The notes: generated from the letters alone by a model not told the origin. Positions 47,477 to 56,452 are shown, counted from the first letter of the stretch. The stretch is 64,000 nt of DNA from JACCXG01 sp963785755 (GCA_963785755.1 CAWAXG010000040.1:238047-302046), one strand, 5' to 3'. A program made the numbers and translations.

Positions 47477-48564
47477 TGCCAAGCGCGGTGCCGGTCATGC
47501 GGCCGAAACTGCCAGCCGCGTCCTCGGTTTTTCCATATTTATCGGAGATCGATGCCAGCCGCATCTACAGCAATTTCGGTCCTCTCGCGATTCGGCTGGA
47601 GCATCGGCTCGCCGCACATTTCGGGGTTGGCGATCACGCGGTCACGACGGTCGCGAACGCGACTCTGGGCCTCGCTCTGGCGCTCACGGCACAGCAGGTG
47701 ACGGCCGGAACCTTGTGCGTGATCCCCGCGTGGACGTTCGTGGCGTCACCGCAGGCCGCCAGCCTCGCGGGGCTCACCCCCTATTTCGTGGACGTCGATC
47801 CGCGGACCTGGGCCCTCGAGCCCGATGCGATCGATGAGATCATCGCGAGTGCTCCCGGAGAGGTCGGTGCGGTCATGCCGGTCGCGCCCTTCGGCCGGCC
47901 GATCGATCTGCACGCGTGGGATCGATTCCGCTCGCGAACCGGATTAGCGGTGGTCATCGACGCGGCCGCGGGGTTCGATGCTGTCGTAGCAACGGGCACG
48001 CCCACCGTCGTGAGCCTGCATGCCACGAAGGTGTTGGCGACGGGTGAAGGCGGTTTCGTCCTCTGTGACAATCGCGATCTCGTCGTCGACATCCGAAGGC
48101 GCATGAATTTCGGCTTTCATGGCTCGCGCGAAGCGATGGTCCCCGCGCTCAATGCCAAGTTCAGTGAATACCACGCCGCCGTCGGCCACGCGGCGCTCGA
48201 TGAATGGCACGGCGCGCGGGCCGAATGGTTGCAGGTGTCACATCGCTACCGCGAGGCGCTGCAGCTCTCCTCCGTCGCCCGCCTTCAGGAGGGCTTCGGT
48301 GATGTGTGGGTGTCGTCCGTCTGCGTACTGGGTCTCACAGGCATAGATGCGGACCGTCTCGAACGGCGTATGACCAGCGCGGCCATCGAAACGCGGCGGT
48401 GGTGGGGTCACGGTGCGCAAGCGCATCGCTCGATGTCCGCGTGTCCGCGAGCGCCCCTGCCGGTCACGGCGGAGCTCTCGAGATCCACCCTTGGGGTTCC
48501 GATGTTCCGCGACCTGAACCCCGCCGACGTCGATCGTGTCATCGAGCAGATCGAGGCGAGCTGA
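47476..48564 (+). CDS. DegT/DnrJ/EryC1/StrS aminotransferase
   Basis: This PLP enzyme of the sugar aminotransferase family normally aminates a nucleotide-linked keto-sugar. Visible motifs are TTVANATLGLALALTAQQVT, CVIPAWTFVASPQAASLAGL, PYFVDVDPRTWALEPDAIDE, VVIDAAAGFDAVVATG and the lysine region VVSLHATKVLATGEGGFVLC, where the Lys of ATK is the likely PLP ligand. At 362 residues it has normal length. Together with the PglD-like acetyltransferase it suggests synthesis of an acetamido-sugar. Confidence 0.9.
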   Translation: MPSAVPVMRPKLPAASSVFPYLSEIDASRIYSNFGPLAIRLEHRLAAHFGVGDHAVTTVANATLGLALALTAQQVTAGTLCVIPAWTFVASPQAASLAGLTPYFVDVDPRTWALEPDAIDEIIASAPGEVGAVMPVAPFGRPIDLHAWDRFRSRTGLAVVIDAAAGFDAVVATGTPTVVSLHATKVLATGEGGFVLCDNRDLVVDIRRRMNFGFHGSREAMVPALNAKFSEYHAAVGHAALDEWHGARAEWLQVSHRYREALQLSSVARLQEGFGDVWVSSVCVLGLTGIDADRLERRMTSAAIETRRWWGHGAQAHRSMSACPRAPLPVTAELSRSTLGVPMFRDLNPADVDRVIEQIEAS

Positions 48565-48624
48565 CCGAGCTTACGACCGTAGTTCACCAGACGCGTCCCC
48601 TTAGGAATCGCGTACGACGGAAAT

Positions 48625-48640
48625 CGGTTCAATCGAACCG
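48625..48640 (+). terminator. Hairpin after aminotransferase gene
   Basis: CGGTTC (48625-48630) and GAACCG (48635-48640) form a 6-bp stem with loop AATC, 61 bp after the aminotransferase stop and before ADOP5. Confidence 0.35.
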
Positions 48641-48706
48641 CCGTTGGGGTCTGCGGCAACCTTTTCGCCCGGTCGCACCGTCTGAGTCGGGACGGGTCGT
48701 CCTCAA

Positions 48707-51154
48707 ATGTCTTCTCTGCTGCTCGACCTTCGCCACGCCATCCGGGTCCTGGTCAAGAACCCGACCGCGACGGCGGTTGCGGTGTTCACCCTGGCCCTCG
48801 CCGTCGGCGCCACCACGGCCATCTTCAGCGTCGTCTACGGCGTTCTGCTGCGTCCGCTGCCGTATCCGGCGCCCGGCCGCCTGATGGCCGTGTGGGAGGT
48901 GACCCACCGCGGTACCTACGCCCGGCTCGCCGACCCGAACTTCGAGGATTTCCGCGATCGCAACCGCAGCTTCGCCGCCATGGCGAGGTACACCGATCGC
49001 GTGACGTCGGTCGCCGGCACGGCCGAGCCGGCACGGGTGAGGGTCGCGACGGTGAGCCGGGACTTCTTCGGCGTGCTGGGCGTTCAGCCCTCGCTCGGCC
49101 GCGGCTTCACCGCCGAGGACGCCCGCGTCGGCGCCGCTCCGGTCGCCGTCGTGAGCCACCGGTACTGGACGCAGTCGCTGGGGGCGGCTGCAGTCCTGAC
49201 GGCCTTTCACCTGCGCATCGAAGGGCGCGCCTACACGGTCGTGGGGGTGATGCCGGCCGGCTTCCAGTTTCCGGCGAAGGTGGACCTGTGGCTGCCGGCC
49301 GAGCTCAACGCGCCGCGGACGAGCCGGACCGCCCACAACTACGCCGCCATCGGCCGCCTCCGCGACGGCGTGAGCGCCGCGCAGGGGAGCGCCAATCTGA
49401 GCGCCATCGCCCAGGACATCATCCGGCAGTCGCCCGAGAAGGGTGACTATCTGATGCGAGACGCGGCGGCCGTGCCGCTGCAGTCGTCGCTCACGCGCCG
49501 CGTCGGCTCGACGCTCTACGTGCTCCTCGGCGCGGTCTTCTTCCTCCTGTTCGTCGGCTGCGCCAACGTGACGAACCTCCTGCTCGCGCAAGCCGCCGCA
49601 CGCCAGCGCGAGCTCGCCATCCGTCACGCGCTGGGGGCAGGCCGCGGCCGGCTCGTCCGCCAGTTCCTGGCCGAGACGCTCGTGTTGCTCGCGATCAGCT
49701 GTCTGGCCGGCCTGCTGATTGCCACACTCGGTACGACCGTGCTGCTGTCGCTCGCCCCGGCCGACCTGCCGCGCCTGGACGAGGTGTCGATGAACCGGCC
49801 GGTGCTCGCGTTCGCGATGGGCCTGTCGGCGCTCGTCGCGATCGCGCTCGGTCTGATCACGGCGGTGCGAGCGGCGAAGTGCGATCCGCGCGAGAGCCTC
49901 GCGGACGGCGCGCGGGGCCAGGCGGGTGCCTCCAGCCAGCGCGTCGGGCAGATCGTCGTAGCGGCGCAGATGGCGATGACCGTCGTCCTGCTCATCGGTG
50001 CGGCGCTCCTCGGCCGCAGCCTGCTGCGTGTGCTCGCGGTCGACCCGGGGTTCCGGACGGACGGCATCGTGGCGATGGATCTCGCGCTGCCGTATTCCGA
50101 GGATCCGCAGGCGAAGGCGCGGCTGTCGCCGTTCTACGCCGGGGTCTTCGATCGTCTGCGCGGGATCCCGGGAGTCGAGGAGGTCGCCGCGGCGAACGCG
50201 GTGCCGATGGACGGCGGTTTCCCCGACGGGCTGTTCCTGCTGATCGCGCCGAACGACGTGCCGAAGACGATGGGGGAGCTGGCGATTCGCTTCAATGACA
50301 AGGACAGGCTGGGGAGCGCCGATTACGGCGCCGTGTCGCCGGCCTACTTCCGCGCCCTCGGCATTCCCCTGGTCCGTGGACGTCTTTTCGACGACCGCGA
50401 TGCACCAGACGCACCCCATGTCGCCGTGATCAACGAGTCGCTCGCCCGATCGCGGTGGCGGGGCGCCGATCCGATCGGCGCCACGATCGAGTTCGGCAAC
50501 ATGGACGGCGATCTCCGCCCCCTGACGGTCGTCGGCGTCGTCGGCGACACGCGCGAGTACGGCCTCGAGCGGCCGGCGAGTCCCACGTTGTACGTCGATT
50601 TGATGCAGCGGCCGGCGTTCTCGGTGACGGTCGTCATGCGCTCGAGCGCCGATCCGCGCGGGATCACCGCCGCCGCGCGCACGATTCTCAGAGAGGTCGC
50701 GCCGGATGTGCCGCCGCGCTTCCGCACGTTCGAGCAGATCTACGCCGCCTCGCTCGGAGCGCGGCACTTCAACCTCACCCTGGTCGCCGTGTTTGCAGGA
50801 ACGGCGCTCGCCCTGGCCGCGGCCGGCATTTACGGCGTGATGACCTACACCGTCACGCGGCGCCGCCGCGAGATTGGCGTCAGGATGGCGCTCGGCGCCA
50901 GCCGCGCCCAGGTCTTTCGCAGCGTCCTCGCGCAGGGGCTCACGACCACGGCGATCGGCGTCGCCGCCGGCATCGCCGCGGCGCTCGGCCTGACGCGGAC
51001 GATCGAGAGCTTGCTGTTCGGGGTGAAGCCGACGGATCCGGCGACGTTTGCCGCGGTGGTCGGGGTGCTGGCAGTGGTGGCGATCCTGGCGTGTTACCTG
51101 CCGGCCCGGCGCGCGACCAACGCCGACCCGATGGAGGCGCTGCGGCAGGAGTAG
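48707..51154 (+). CDS. ADOP permease 5, short N-terminus
   Basis: This 815-residue permease starts at ATG 48707 (MSSLLLDLRHAIRVLVKNPT). It carries the duplicated MacB-core/FtsX plan: AVFTLALAVGATTAIFSVVY, SRDFFGVLGVQPSLGRGFT, FVGCANVTNLLLAQAAARQR, ELAIRHALGAGRGRLVRQFL, then YTVTRRRREIGVRMALGASR and the C-terminal NADPMEALRQE. As in ADOP4 there is no N-terminal helical module and no PadR neighbour. The frame is intact. Confidence 0.9.
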   Translation: MSSLLLDLRHAIRVLVKNPTATAVAVFTLALAVGATTAIFSVVYGVLLRPLPYPAPGRLMAVWEVTHRGTYARLADPNFEDFRDRNRSFAAMARYTDRVTSVAGTAEPARVRVATVSRDFFGVLGVQPSLGRGFTAEDARVGAAPVAVVSHRYWTQSLGAAAVLTAFHLRIEGRAYTVVGVMPAGFQFPAKVDLWLPAELNAPRTSRTAHNYAAIGRLRDGVSAAQGSANLSAIAQDIIRQSPEKGDYLMRDAAAVPLQSSLTRRVGSTLYVLLGAVFFLLFVGCANVTNLLLAQAAARQRELAIRHALGAGRGRLVRQFLAETLVLLAISCLAGLLIATLGTTVLLSLAPADLPRLDEVSMNRPVLAFAMGLSALVAIALGLITAVRAAKCDPRESLADGARGQAGASSQRVGQIVVAAQMAMTVVLLIGAALLGRSLLRVLAVDPGFRTDGIVAMDLALPYSEDPQAKARLSPFYAGVFDRLRGIPGVEEVAAANAVPMDGGFPDGLFLLIAPNDVPKTMGELAIRFNDKDRLGSADYGAVSPAYFRALGIPLVRGRLFDDRDAPDAPHVAVINESLARSRWRGADPIGATIEFGNMDGDLRPLTVVGVVGDTREYGLERPASPTLYVDLMQRPAFSVTVVMRSSADPRGITAAARTILREVAPDVPPRFRTFEQIYAASLGARHFNLTLVAVFAGTALALAAAGIYGVMTYTVTRRRREIGVRMALGASRAQVFRSVLAQGLTTTAIGVAAGIAAALGLTRTIESLLFGVKPTDPATFAAVVGVLAVVAILACYLPARRATNADPMEALRQE

Positions 51155-51167
51155 ATACAGGACCTCT

Positions 51168-51374
51168 GACGAGAACGAGCTTACTGCTCTGCCAGACAGC
51201 GTTGTGTTTGCGACGACGTTCGGACGAGCGACAGCGGGGCGGGAGCAATATTTCCTGCAGCGGGCTGACGCGAGTGCCTCGCCGGTTCCGGAACCGGCGT
51301 CAATGCTTCTGGTGGGGACCGGACTCGCCGGCGTAGCAGCAGCGTACCGCCGCAAGCGGGCGGCGAAGGGGTAA
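51168..51374 (+). pseudogene. Orphan PEP-CTERM protein tail
   Basis: This short reading frame, ending at TAA 51372-51374, finishes with a textbook PEP-CTERM signal: SPVPEPASMLLVGTGLAGVA followed by a basic tail AAYRRKRAAKG. It has the PEP motif, a membrane helix and an Arg/Lys-rich end. Only about 35 residues precede it before the end of ADOP5 in another frame, and no start codon or export signal is seen. The body of the protein appears to be missing. The signal implies an exosortase in this genome, though none is in the window. Confidence 0.7.
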
Positions 51375-51599
51375 CGCTCAAGTCACTCTGCGCTCCGGGC
51401 GCTCAGCCGCCTGAGGATCATCGCTGACGCGGCAGCGCGCCGGCTCGCGCTCGAGCGCAAGCAAGGAGCTGCGCTGGTCGGTCAGTGATCCCGACTGGGG
51501 CGAGCTGCCGCGGACTGCTGCTGACCCCGTTTGTCTACGGCGCGTGGACTAGCGCGTCCTGTTTGCCGCGTTCAGGCGCTGCGTGCGCGTCAAATCCGA

Positions 51600-51721
51600 C
51601 GTGCTACCATCCAGTGGCGATACCCGGAGTTCCTCCAGACTGCTGTCTTCCGCTACAGGACGAAGTGCTCAGCACGTCCGAAACGTGGAAGGCGGGAATG
51701 CTCGTGAAGGGCTGGGCATAG
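51600..51721 (+). pseudogene. C-terminal fragment of a small conserved protein
   Basis: The end of this frame, LQDEVLSTSETWKAGMLVKG followed by WA and a TAG at 51719-51721, resembles the C-terminus of small Acidobacterial proteins of about 70-80 residues that end in an ETWK...GW pattern. A related protein seems to lie at 61337-61615. The upstream part is in other frames and cannot be joined reliably. Function unknown. Confidence 0.4.
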
Positions 51722-51804
51722 GCGTCTACGGCGCCACGCGCTGCGGGAAAAACTCGGCGCCACTTGCTCGCGAAAGAAGTGCGCGCACCTCATGGAAGGA
51801 TCAA

Positions 51805-52050
51805 ATGGCTCGAGTATCGGTTCGGTATTGCGTGTTCTGAGTGTCGGGCCTACATGCCGTCCGTGTGGCGGCACGGCTCCGTCGTGAACTCGGAATCGAG
51901 GTGGAAAGGATCCGTGGGCGCTGGGGTGAGTACAAAGTTCTCGTGGATGGCGAAACCGTCGTCGATGGCGGACGCCGGGTCACTATTGGGGTGATGCCAT
52001 CTGCCCCGAGGATCGTTGAGAAGGTGAGAGCGCACCTCGCCGGAGAGTGA
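51805..52050 (+). CDS. Rdx/SelW-like thioredoxin-fold protein with in-frame TGA or frameshift
   Basis: This small thioredoxin-like protein of the Rdx (SelT/SelW/SelH) family starts at ATG 51805 behind GGAAGGA. The first eleven residues are MARVSVRYCVF. A TGA at 51838-51840 then interrupts the frame, which continues after it as VAARLRRELGIEVERIRGRW, GEYKVLVDGETVVDGGRR and VMPSAPRIVEKVRAHLAGE. The TGA sits at the fourth position of C-x-x-[U/C]. Alternatively, frame +2 between about 51832 and 51870 reads CSECRAYMPSVWR, which also fits a CxxC redox motif and the family's Y-x-P pattern. That would need two nearby indels. The redox motif is therefore present either way, but whether residue 12 is Sec or Cys is undecided. 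Confidence 0.65.
51856..51872 (+). promoter_or_regulatory. Candidate bacterial SECIS-type hairpin
   Basis: GCCG (51856-51859) and CGGC (51869-51872) pair, with a bulged T at 51860, then CC/GG pairs and a GTGT loop (51863-51866). The hairpin begins 15 nt after the TGA, within the range of bacterial SECIS elements, and has the bulged U and a G/U in the apical loop. GC-rich DNA makes such hairpins common, so it is only suggestive. Confidence 0.3.
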
Positions 52051-52426
52051 TGGTAGGGACACGAGGTTTTCTGAGTCTTACTTCACGAGCGATGTTTCGT
52101 CACCGTTTTCCGCGCCGTCGCGGCTGAGGTCCGTGTCAAGCCGGTGCCCGGATCGTCACGCTCGCGCCGTCGTGCACGAACGCCGTAATCGTCTTACCAC
52201 GCGGGTAACTAAGACAACCGCGGGCGCGCGACGTATGGCGGAAACACGCTGGTGCAACCGTTGCACGACAGCCCCGTCCGAGGACGGCGCGGTCGTGCGA
52301 ACGCGCTTCAGGTAGCTCCAATCACGGCCGGACAATCCCCATCCCCGGATCGATTCCGCATACGACCGGATCGGCCCAGATCGATCTCCATGGGAGCTTC
52401 TGGCCGCCCCGCTGATGGAGGCAAAG
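52051..52426. other. Intergenic region, no gene recognised
   Basis: These 376 bp between the Rdx-like gene and the propeller gene contain short weak reading frames on both strands, such as a minus-strand fragment with ITAFVHDGASVTIRAPA near 52140-52190. None is convincing as a gene. A GGAGG ribosome binding site for the next gene is at 52417-52421. Confidence 0.4.
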
Positions 52427-53741
52427 ATGATGAAGAGCAGATTCGTGATCCCCGCTTGGCTGGGCGTGCTCCTCCTGCTGCTCGCGCCGGGAGGGGCTGC
52501 GGGCCAGACGCTGCTCACAGAGACGACCTGGGGCGGCGTGGGTGCGGAGTTCATAGGAGACGTCGCGACAGCCGCCGACGGGAGCGCCTATGCCGTCGGA
52601 ACGACCGACAGCTTCGCCGTCGACGAGTTCGGCCGCCGAGCCCGCGCGTTTTCATCGTCAAGTTCGCGCCGAACGGGGCGGTCGTCTGGCAGAGAATCTG
52701 GAACGGCTCCACGGGCCATGGCAAGCCCGCCGTTGCCGTCGACGCGGCGAACGCGGTGTTCGTAGCCTTCTTCAGCTTTGACAACAACGGGGGGGATGCC
52801 CTCCTCCTGAAGTTCGACGCGGCGGGCACGCTGCTGTGGGAACGCACGTGGGGCGGTTCGGAGAGTGACTCGGCCAACGCGGTCGCGACCGCCGCGGACG
52901 GCTCCGTCTACATCACCGGCAGGGAGACGAGCTTCGGCGCCGGATTGTTCGTCGTCAAGTTCGATGGCGAAGGCAACCTCCTCTGGCAGAAGATCACGAA
53001 CGCCGCGGGCGGCGATGCGATCGCCGTTGGAGCCGACGGGAGCGTCTACGCCGCGGGCTCCATCATTCGCGACAACAACCTCGCGAACTTCGACATCCTC
53101 GTGGTCAAGCTGACGTCAGCGGGGGCCGAGGTCTGGCGGCGGACCTATTCTGCCGGTGAAGTAGTGGATGCGCGCGGCCGGATGGCTGCCGCGCCCGACG
53201 GCTCGATCGTGCTCGCCGGCGCGCTCCAGACGCTGAAGGGGAGCACGCCCGATATCGCCCCGCTGATCGTCAAGCTCGATCAGGACGGCAACCTGGTCTT
53301 CAACCGGGCCCTTGCCGGCGCCGCCACCGCGGACGCGGTCGCGATTGCGCCCGACGATGGATCTATCTACGTGGCGGGCACGACCTCGAGCGCGGGCGCG
53401 GGCTTCCAGGACGCGTTCGTGCTCCACGTCGATTCGACTGGCAAGAAGGCGCTCGATGCCGTGACGTGGGGAGGAGCCGGGTTCGAGGAAGGCTGGGGGG
53501 TCGCCGTGACGGGCGGAATCGGTCGTGCTCGCGGCGACGACCACCACGGCGCCGCCGGTACTCGCTGCTCGCCTTGAGGCCAAAACTGTCGACGCCGAAG
53601 AGCGCCCTGGCGCCGGCTGCCGGCGCGATCGCCGACGTCGCGGGCCTCGTCGGCAATCCCGGCCTGGGTACCGCGATCCCGAACGGAAGCACGATCTACG
53701 CCGGCAACTTCGAGGCGGCCGTCGTGCGGATCGTGCGCTAA
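52427..53741 (+). CDS. Secreted SBBP-repeat beta-propeller protein (frameshifted)
   Basis: This exported protein starts at ATG 52427 behind GGAGG, with signal peptide VIPAWLGVLLLLLAPGGAAG. It is built of SBBP-like blades with the recurring pattern WGG...AVA.AADGSVY..G...D..VVKF...G.L.W. Examples are LLTETTWGGVGAEFIGDVAT, VVWQRIWNGSTGHGKPAVAV, LLWERTWGGSESDSANAVAT, YITGRETSFGAGLFVVKFDG and AVTWGGAGFEEGWGVAVTGG. Frame changes occur near 52640 and 53515-53570; the end reads GSTIYAGNFEAAVVRIVR before the stop at 53739-53741. The role is unknown, probably surface-associated. Confidence 0.78.
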
Positions 53742-53765
53742 GGCGCGGCGAGTGACAGTAACTGA

Positions 53766-53787
53766 TTGATTTGAACTGGAGCCGGCG
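53766..53787 (+). repeat. Partial direct repeat of the tRNA-Lys 3' flank
   Basis: TTGATTTGA-AC-TGGAGCCGGCG here matches 56499-56519 (TTGATTTGA-T-TGGAGCCGGCG), where TGGAGCCGGCG is the acceptor end of the tRNA-Lys fragment read on the + strand. The two lie 2.73 kb apart in direct orientation. Confidence 0.45.
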
Positions 53788-53849
53788 TGTCGAAGTCGAC
53801 GGCCGCGCGGCGGCTACGAGCAGGTGCCGCGCCGGACGTGGGACAACCC

Positions 53850-54200
53850 TCCGCGATTACGGCGTAGCTTTCGCCAGGATCTGCGCCCGAATCGGCGAGG
53901 CCGGCAACGGCCAGGCGACGCGGGACAACCAACTGGCTGTCCCGCGCCCATCGCCTGCCTTGACCGGCACGAACCGGTACAGCATCGTCTCCCCGCGGCT
54001 CGAGCAGGGTAGACCACCTGTGCTGTCCGGCAGCCATGCGAAGCCAGTGATCAACTGGCCTTCAGCGGTGAGCTGACGCGTTCCGCTCCCGTCCGCCGAC
54101 GCAATGAAGATGTCCCAGGCGTTGGCGTGTCCGCGTTGATAGGCAATCCACTTCCCATCCGAGACCAGCGTGGGTACTCGTAACTAGCGGACGACTTAGA
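53850..54200 (-). pseudogene. Remnant of a TolB/PD40-type beta-propeller
   Basis: Read on the minus strand, this segment carries VSDGKWIAYQRGHANAWDIF, IASADGSGTRQLTAEGQLIT and GFAWLPDSTGGLPCSSRGET followed by MLYRF. These are typical PD40/TolB-like propeller blades, as found at the C-terminus of Acidobacterial kinases and transcription factors. The adjoining upstream blade (SYEYPR) is in another frame near 54170. There is no start or complete domain on either side, so it is a gene fragment. Confidence 0.65.
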
Positions 54201-54316
54201 GCGTCGTCGTGAGAGTCAGGGCAAAGATCAGGACGCCGAAGGGAAGGAGTCTGGAGAAGGGGCCGGCTTCGGAGGTCAAGAGTCGAGGAGACAGTACCAT
54301 ACGGCGGAACCGAAGA

Positions 54317-54347
54317 CAGAAGGCAGAAGGCAGAAGGCAGAAGGCAG
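54317..54347 (+). repeat. Tandem CAGAAGG heptamer array
   Basis: Four perfect copies of CAGAAGG plus CAG end one base before the ATG at 54349. The array overlaps the place where a ribosome binding site is expected; AGAAGG itself is a plausible Shine-Dalgarno sequence. Confidence 0.85.
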
Positions 54348-54348
54348 T

Positions 54349-55852
54349 ATGCAGAACCCCGTTGCGCGAGCACTTGAATCGATCGACTACCGGCGTGGGG
54401 CCCTTGGGTTGTTCGCGGCGGCCATGGTGGTGATGTCGGCGATGCACAACGCCAACACGAGCTGGAACGTCAACTCTCGAATGGCCCTGGTGTTCGCGGT
54501 GGTGGAAAAGGGGACGTTTGCGATCGACCGCTACGAGGGCGCCAACGAGATCTTCCCGACGGGCGACAAGGCGGCCTTCGGCGGTCACTTCTACAGCGAC
54601 AAAGCGTTTGGCGTCAGCCTGTTGTGCGTGCCGGTCTACGCCGCGATGCTGGCGGTTGCCAGGCTCTTCGATTTCAGATGGGATCTGCAGGTGACCATCT
54701 ACCTGCTGCGGATGGTGAGCGCTTCGATTCCGGCGGCGATCTCCCTCTCCATCCTCTGGTTGCTCCTGGTGCGGGCGGGAGCGATGCCCCGGCGCGCGCT
54801 CGTTGCCGTCGCGCTGGCGTTCTTCGGCTCGATCTGGTTCGCCTACTCGACGCTGGCCATGCCCTACTCGCCCGGCATCGCGTCGTGTTTGGCCGCGACC
54901 TATCTGCTGTGTCATCCGCCGGCCGACGGGCTGAGGCCTGGCCGGGCGGCGGCGATTGGATTTCTCTGCGGCTTCGCCGTGATCTGCGATTTTCTCTTCG
55001 GCCCAATTGCGGTCGCCGCCATTGCGGTCGTGTTCCTGATTCGGCTGCCCTGGGGGCGCCGCGATCGCTGGCCCGCGCTGATGGGATCTGCCGTCGTCGC
55101 CGGAGCGTTGCCACTCGGCCTTTTCGCAGCCTACTCGTACTCGATTTTCGGGACGTTGAGCCTGCCGTATCAGTACCGAAGTCATCCCGCTGTTCAGGGA
55201 GGGGATGTCGAAGGGCCTGATGGGCATGACACGTCCACGGCTGAGCTTTGCGTGGTTCCTCACCTTCCATCCGTATCGAGGTGTGTTCTTCTGGTCGCCC
55301 TGGATTCTCATTGCGCTGGCTGGCTGCGTTCTTGGCACGCGCAGCACCGGCAATCGGCGGGTGTTTGGATGGATGGGGCTGTGGGCGTTCACCTCGGCGC
55401 TGCTCATGAACAGCAGCTACTACATGTGGTGGGGCGGATTCAGCATGGGGGCGCGGTTGATGCTGCCGATGATGGCCGCGGTGCCGCTCGGGCTTGGCGA
55501 AGTGTGTCGTCGCGAGCGATCGTCGATCTGGTGGTGGGCGCTGGTCTGTACGGGGGTGATCTCGTGTCTGCTCACCATTCCGCTGGTCCTCACCGAACCG
55601 CAGATGCCACACATCGAGGATCCAGCCCGCCTGATGGAGGTGTCACTGACGAGCGCGCTGCGGGTACGGCAGTTCGAGTATCTGCGGATGTATTACGTCG
55701 GCGAGTGGTTCAGGGGCGCCGGCTCGCGCGATCACCTGCTCCGCGTCCTGCCGCTTGTGGCGATCGCTCTCGCAGCGGCGATTCTGGTTCGAATCGCAGG
55801 CCGCTTGCCGCGGTATCCAGAACACGTAGGACACGAAGCACACGAAGGATGA
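54349..55852 (+). CDS. Polytopic membrane protein, possible GT-C glycosyltransferase (one frameshift)
   Basis: This membrane protein of about 500 residues has around ten hydrophobic segments. An initial soluble turn includes NANTSWNVNSRMALVFAVVE and KGTFAIDRYEGANEIFPTGD with HFYSDKAFGVSLLCVPVYAA, a pattern seen in bacterial GT-C-like proteins of surface-polymer synthesis. The first half is intact to about 55190; after one frame change it continues with FREGMSKGLMGMTRPRLSF, FHPYRGVFFWSPWILIALAG and YYMWWGGFSMGARLMLPMMA. The last codons are made of the tandem repeat downstream (EHVGHEAHEG). Substrate unknown. Confidence 0.7.
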
Positions 55853-55902
55853 ACACGAAGGACACGAGGCTAACGAAGGACACGAGGCTAACGAAGGACA
55901 AG
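55822..55902 (+). repeat. Degenerate tandem repeat of ACACGAAGG-type units
   Basis: Units of the form ACACGAAGGAC and ACGAAGGACACGAGGCTA follow each other for about 80 bp; one 18-bp unit, ACACGAGGCTAACGAAGG, is repeated exactly. The array covers the last codons of the membrane-protein gene and the adjoining intergenic DNA. Confidence 0.8.
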
Positions 55903-56014
55903 ACAGCTCGGTCGGCTTTGGGGTCAAGCTTCACGCCGTTCGCCCTCCGGTCACTGCCGACCTGCCGAAGAGGGTGAGTTGCCCGGCGGTTGGCTCGCTT
56001 CTGGAGCACATGAT

Positions 56015-56452
56015 CAGCCTGCCACCGCGCGACGATTTCGCCTCCGCACAGCTACTCCTTTGCAAATCAGGCGGCCGCTGACCTGAAGGACGGCGACTGC
56101 GCCGGCACTTTGACTGACAAGTCCTCGCCGGGCGACTGGCGGTTGCCGACGATCGACGAGTGGCAGGCGACGATCGCGCACGCGGTCGCCCTGGGCTGTA
56201 AGATCCCCGACACCGAACCGTCGCTGACAAACGATGCAGGCACCGGTTGTCTGTCGGTGGGGCCCTCGTCGTTTACGGGCGGGTTTACGACGCCCTTCTA
56301 TTGGTCGAGTTCCACCAATGAGACCAACCCGTCCAGCGCCTTGGGCAGTGAACATCTTCAGTGGCATCGCTTTCACCCCCACTGGCTCCGTCTCCACCAC
56401 CGGCAAGAGCATCGCCTTTCGGGTGTGGCCGGTGCGAGGCGGATCGAGCTAG
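56015..56452 (+). pseudogene. DUF1566 (Lcl-type) domain fragment
   Basis: This frame contains HSYSFANQAAADLKDGDCAG, LTDKSSPGDWRLPTIDEWQA, TGGFTTPFYWSSSTNETNPS and, after a frame change near 56345, GIAFTPTGSVSTTGKSIAFR followed by VWPVRGG. WRLPT..E and F..PFYWSSS are hallmarks of the DUF1566 lectin-like domain. The protein lacks its start; a stop lies in frame just before 56015. Fragment of a surface or secreted protein. Confidence 0.65.

Noticed and set aside
54317..54347. CAGAAGG array as a CRISPR
   Set aside because: Units are 7 bp and contiguous with no spacers; no cas genes are present anywhere in the window.
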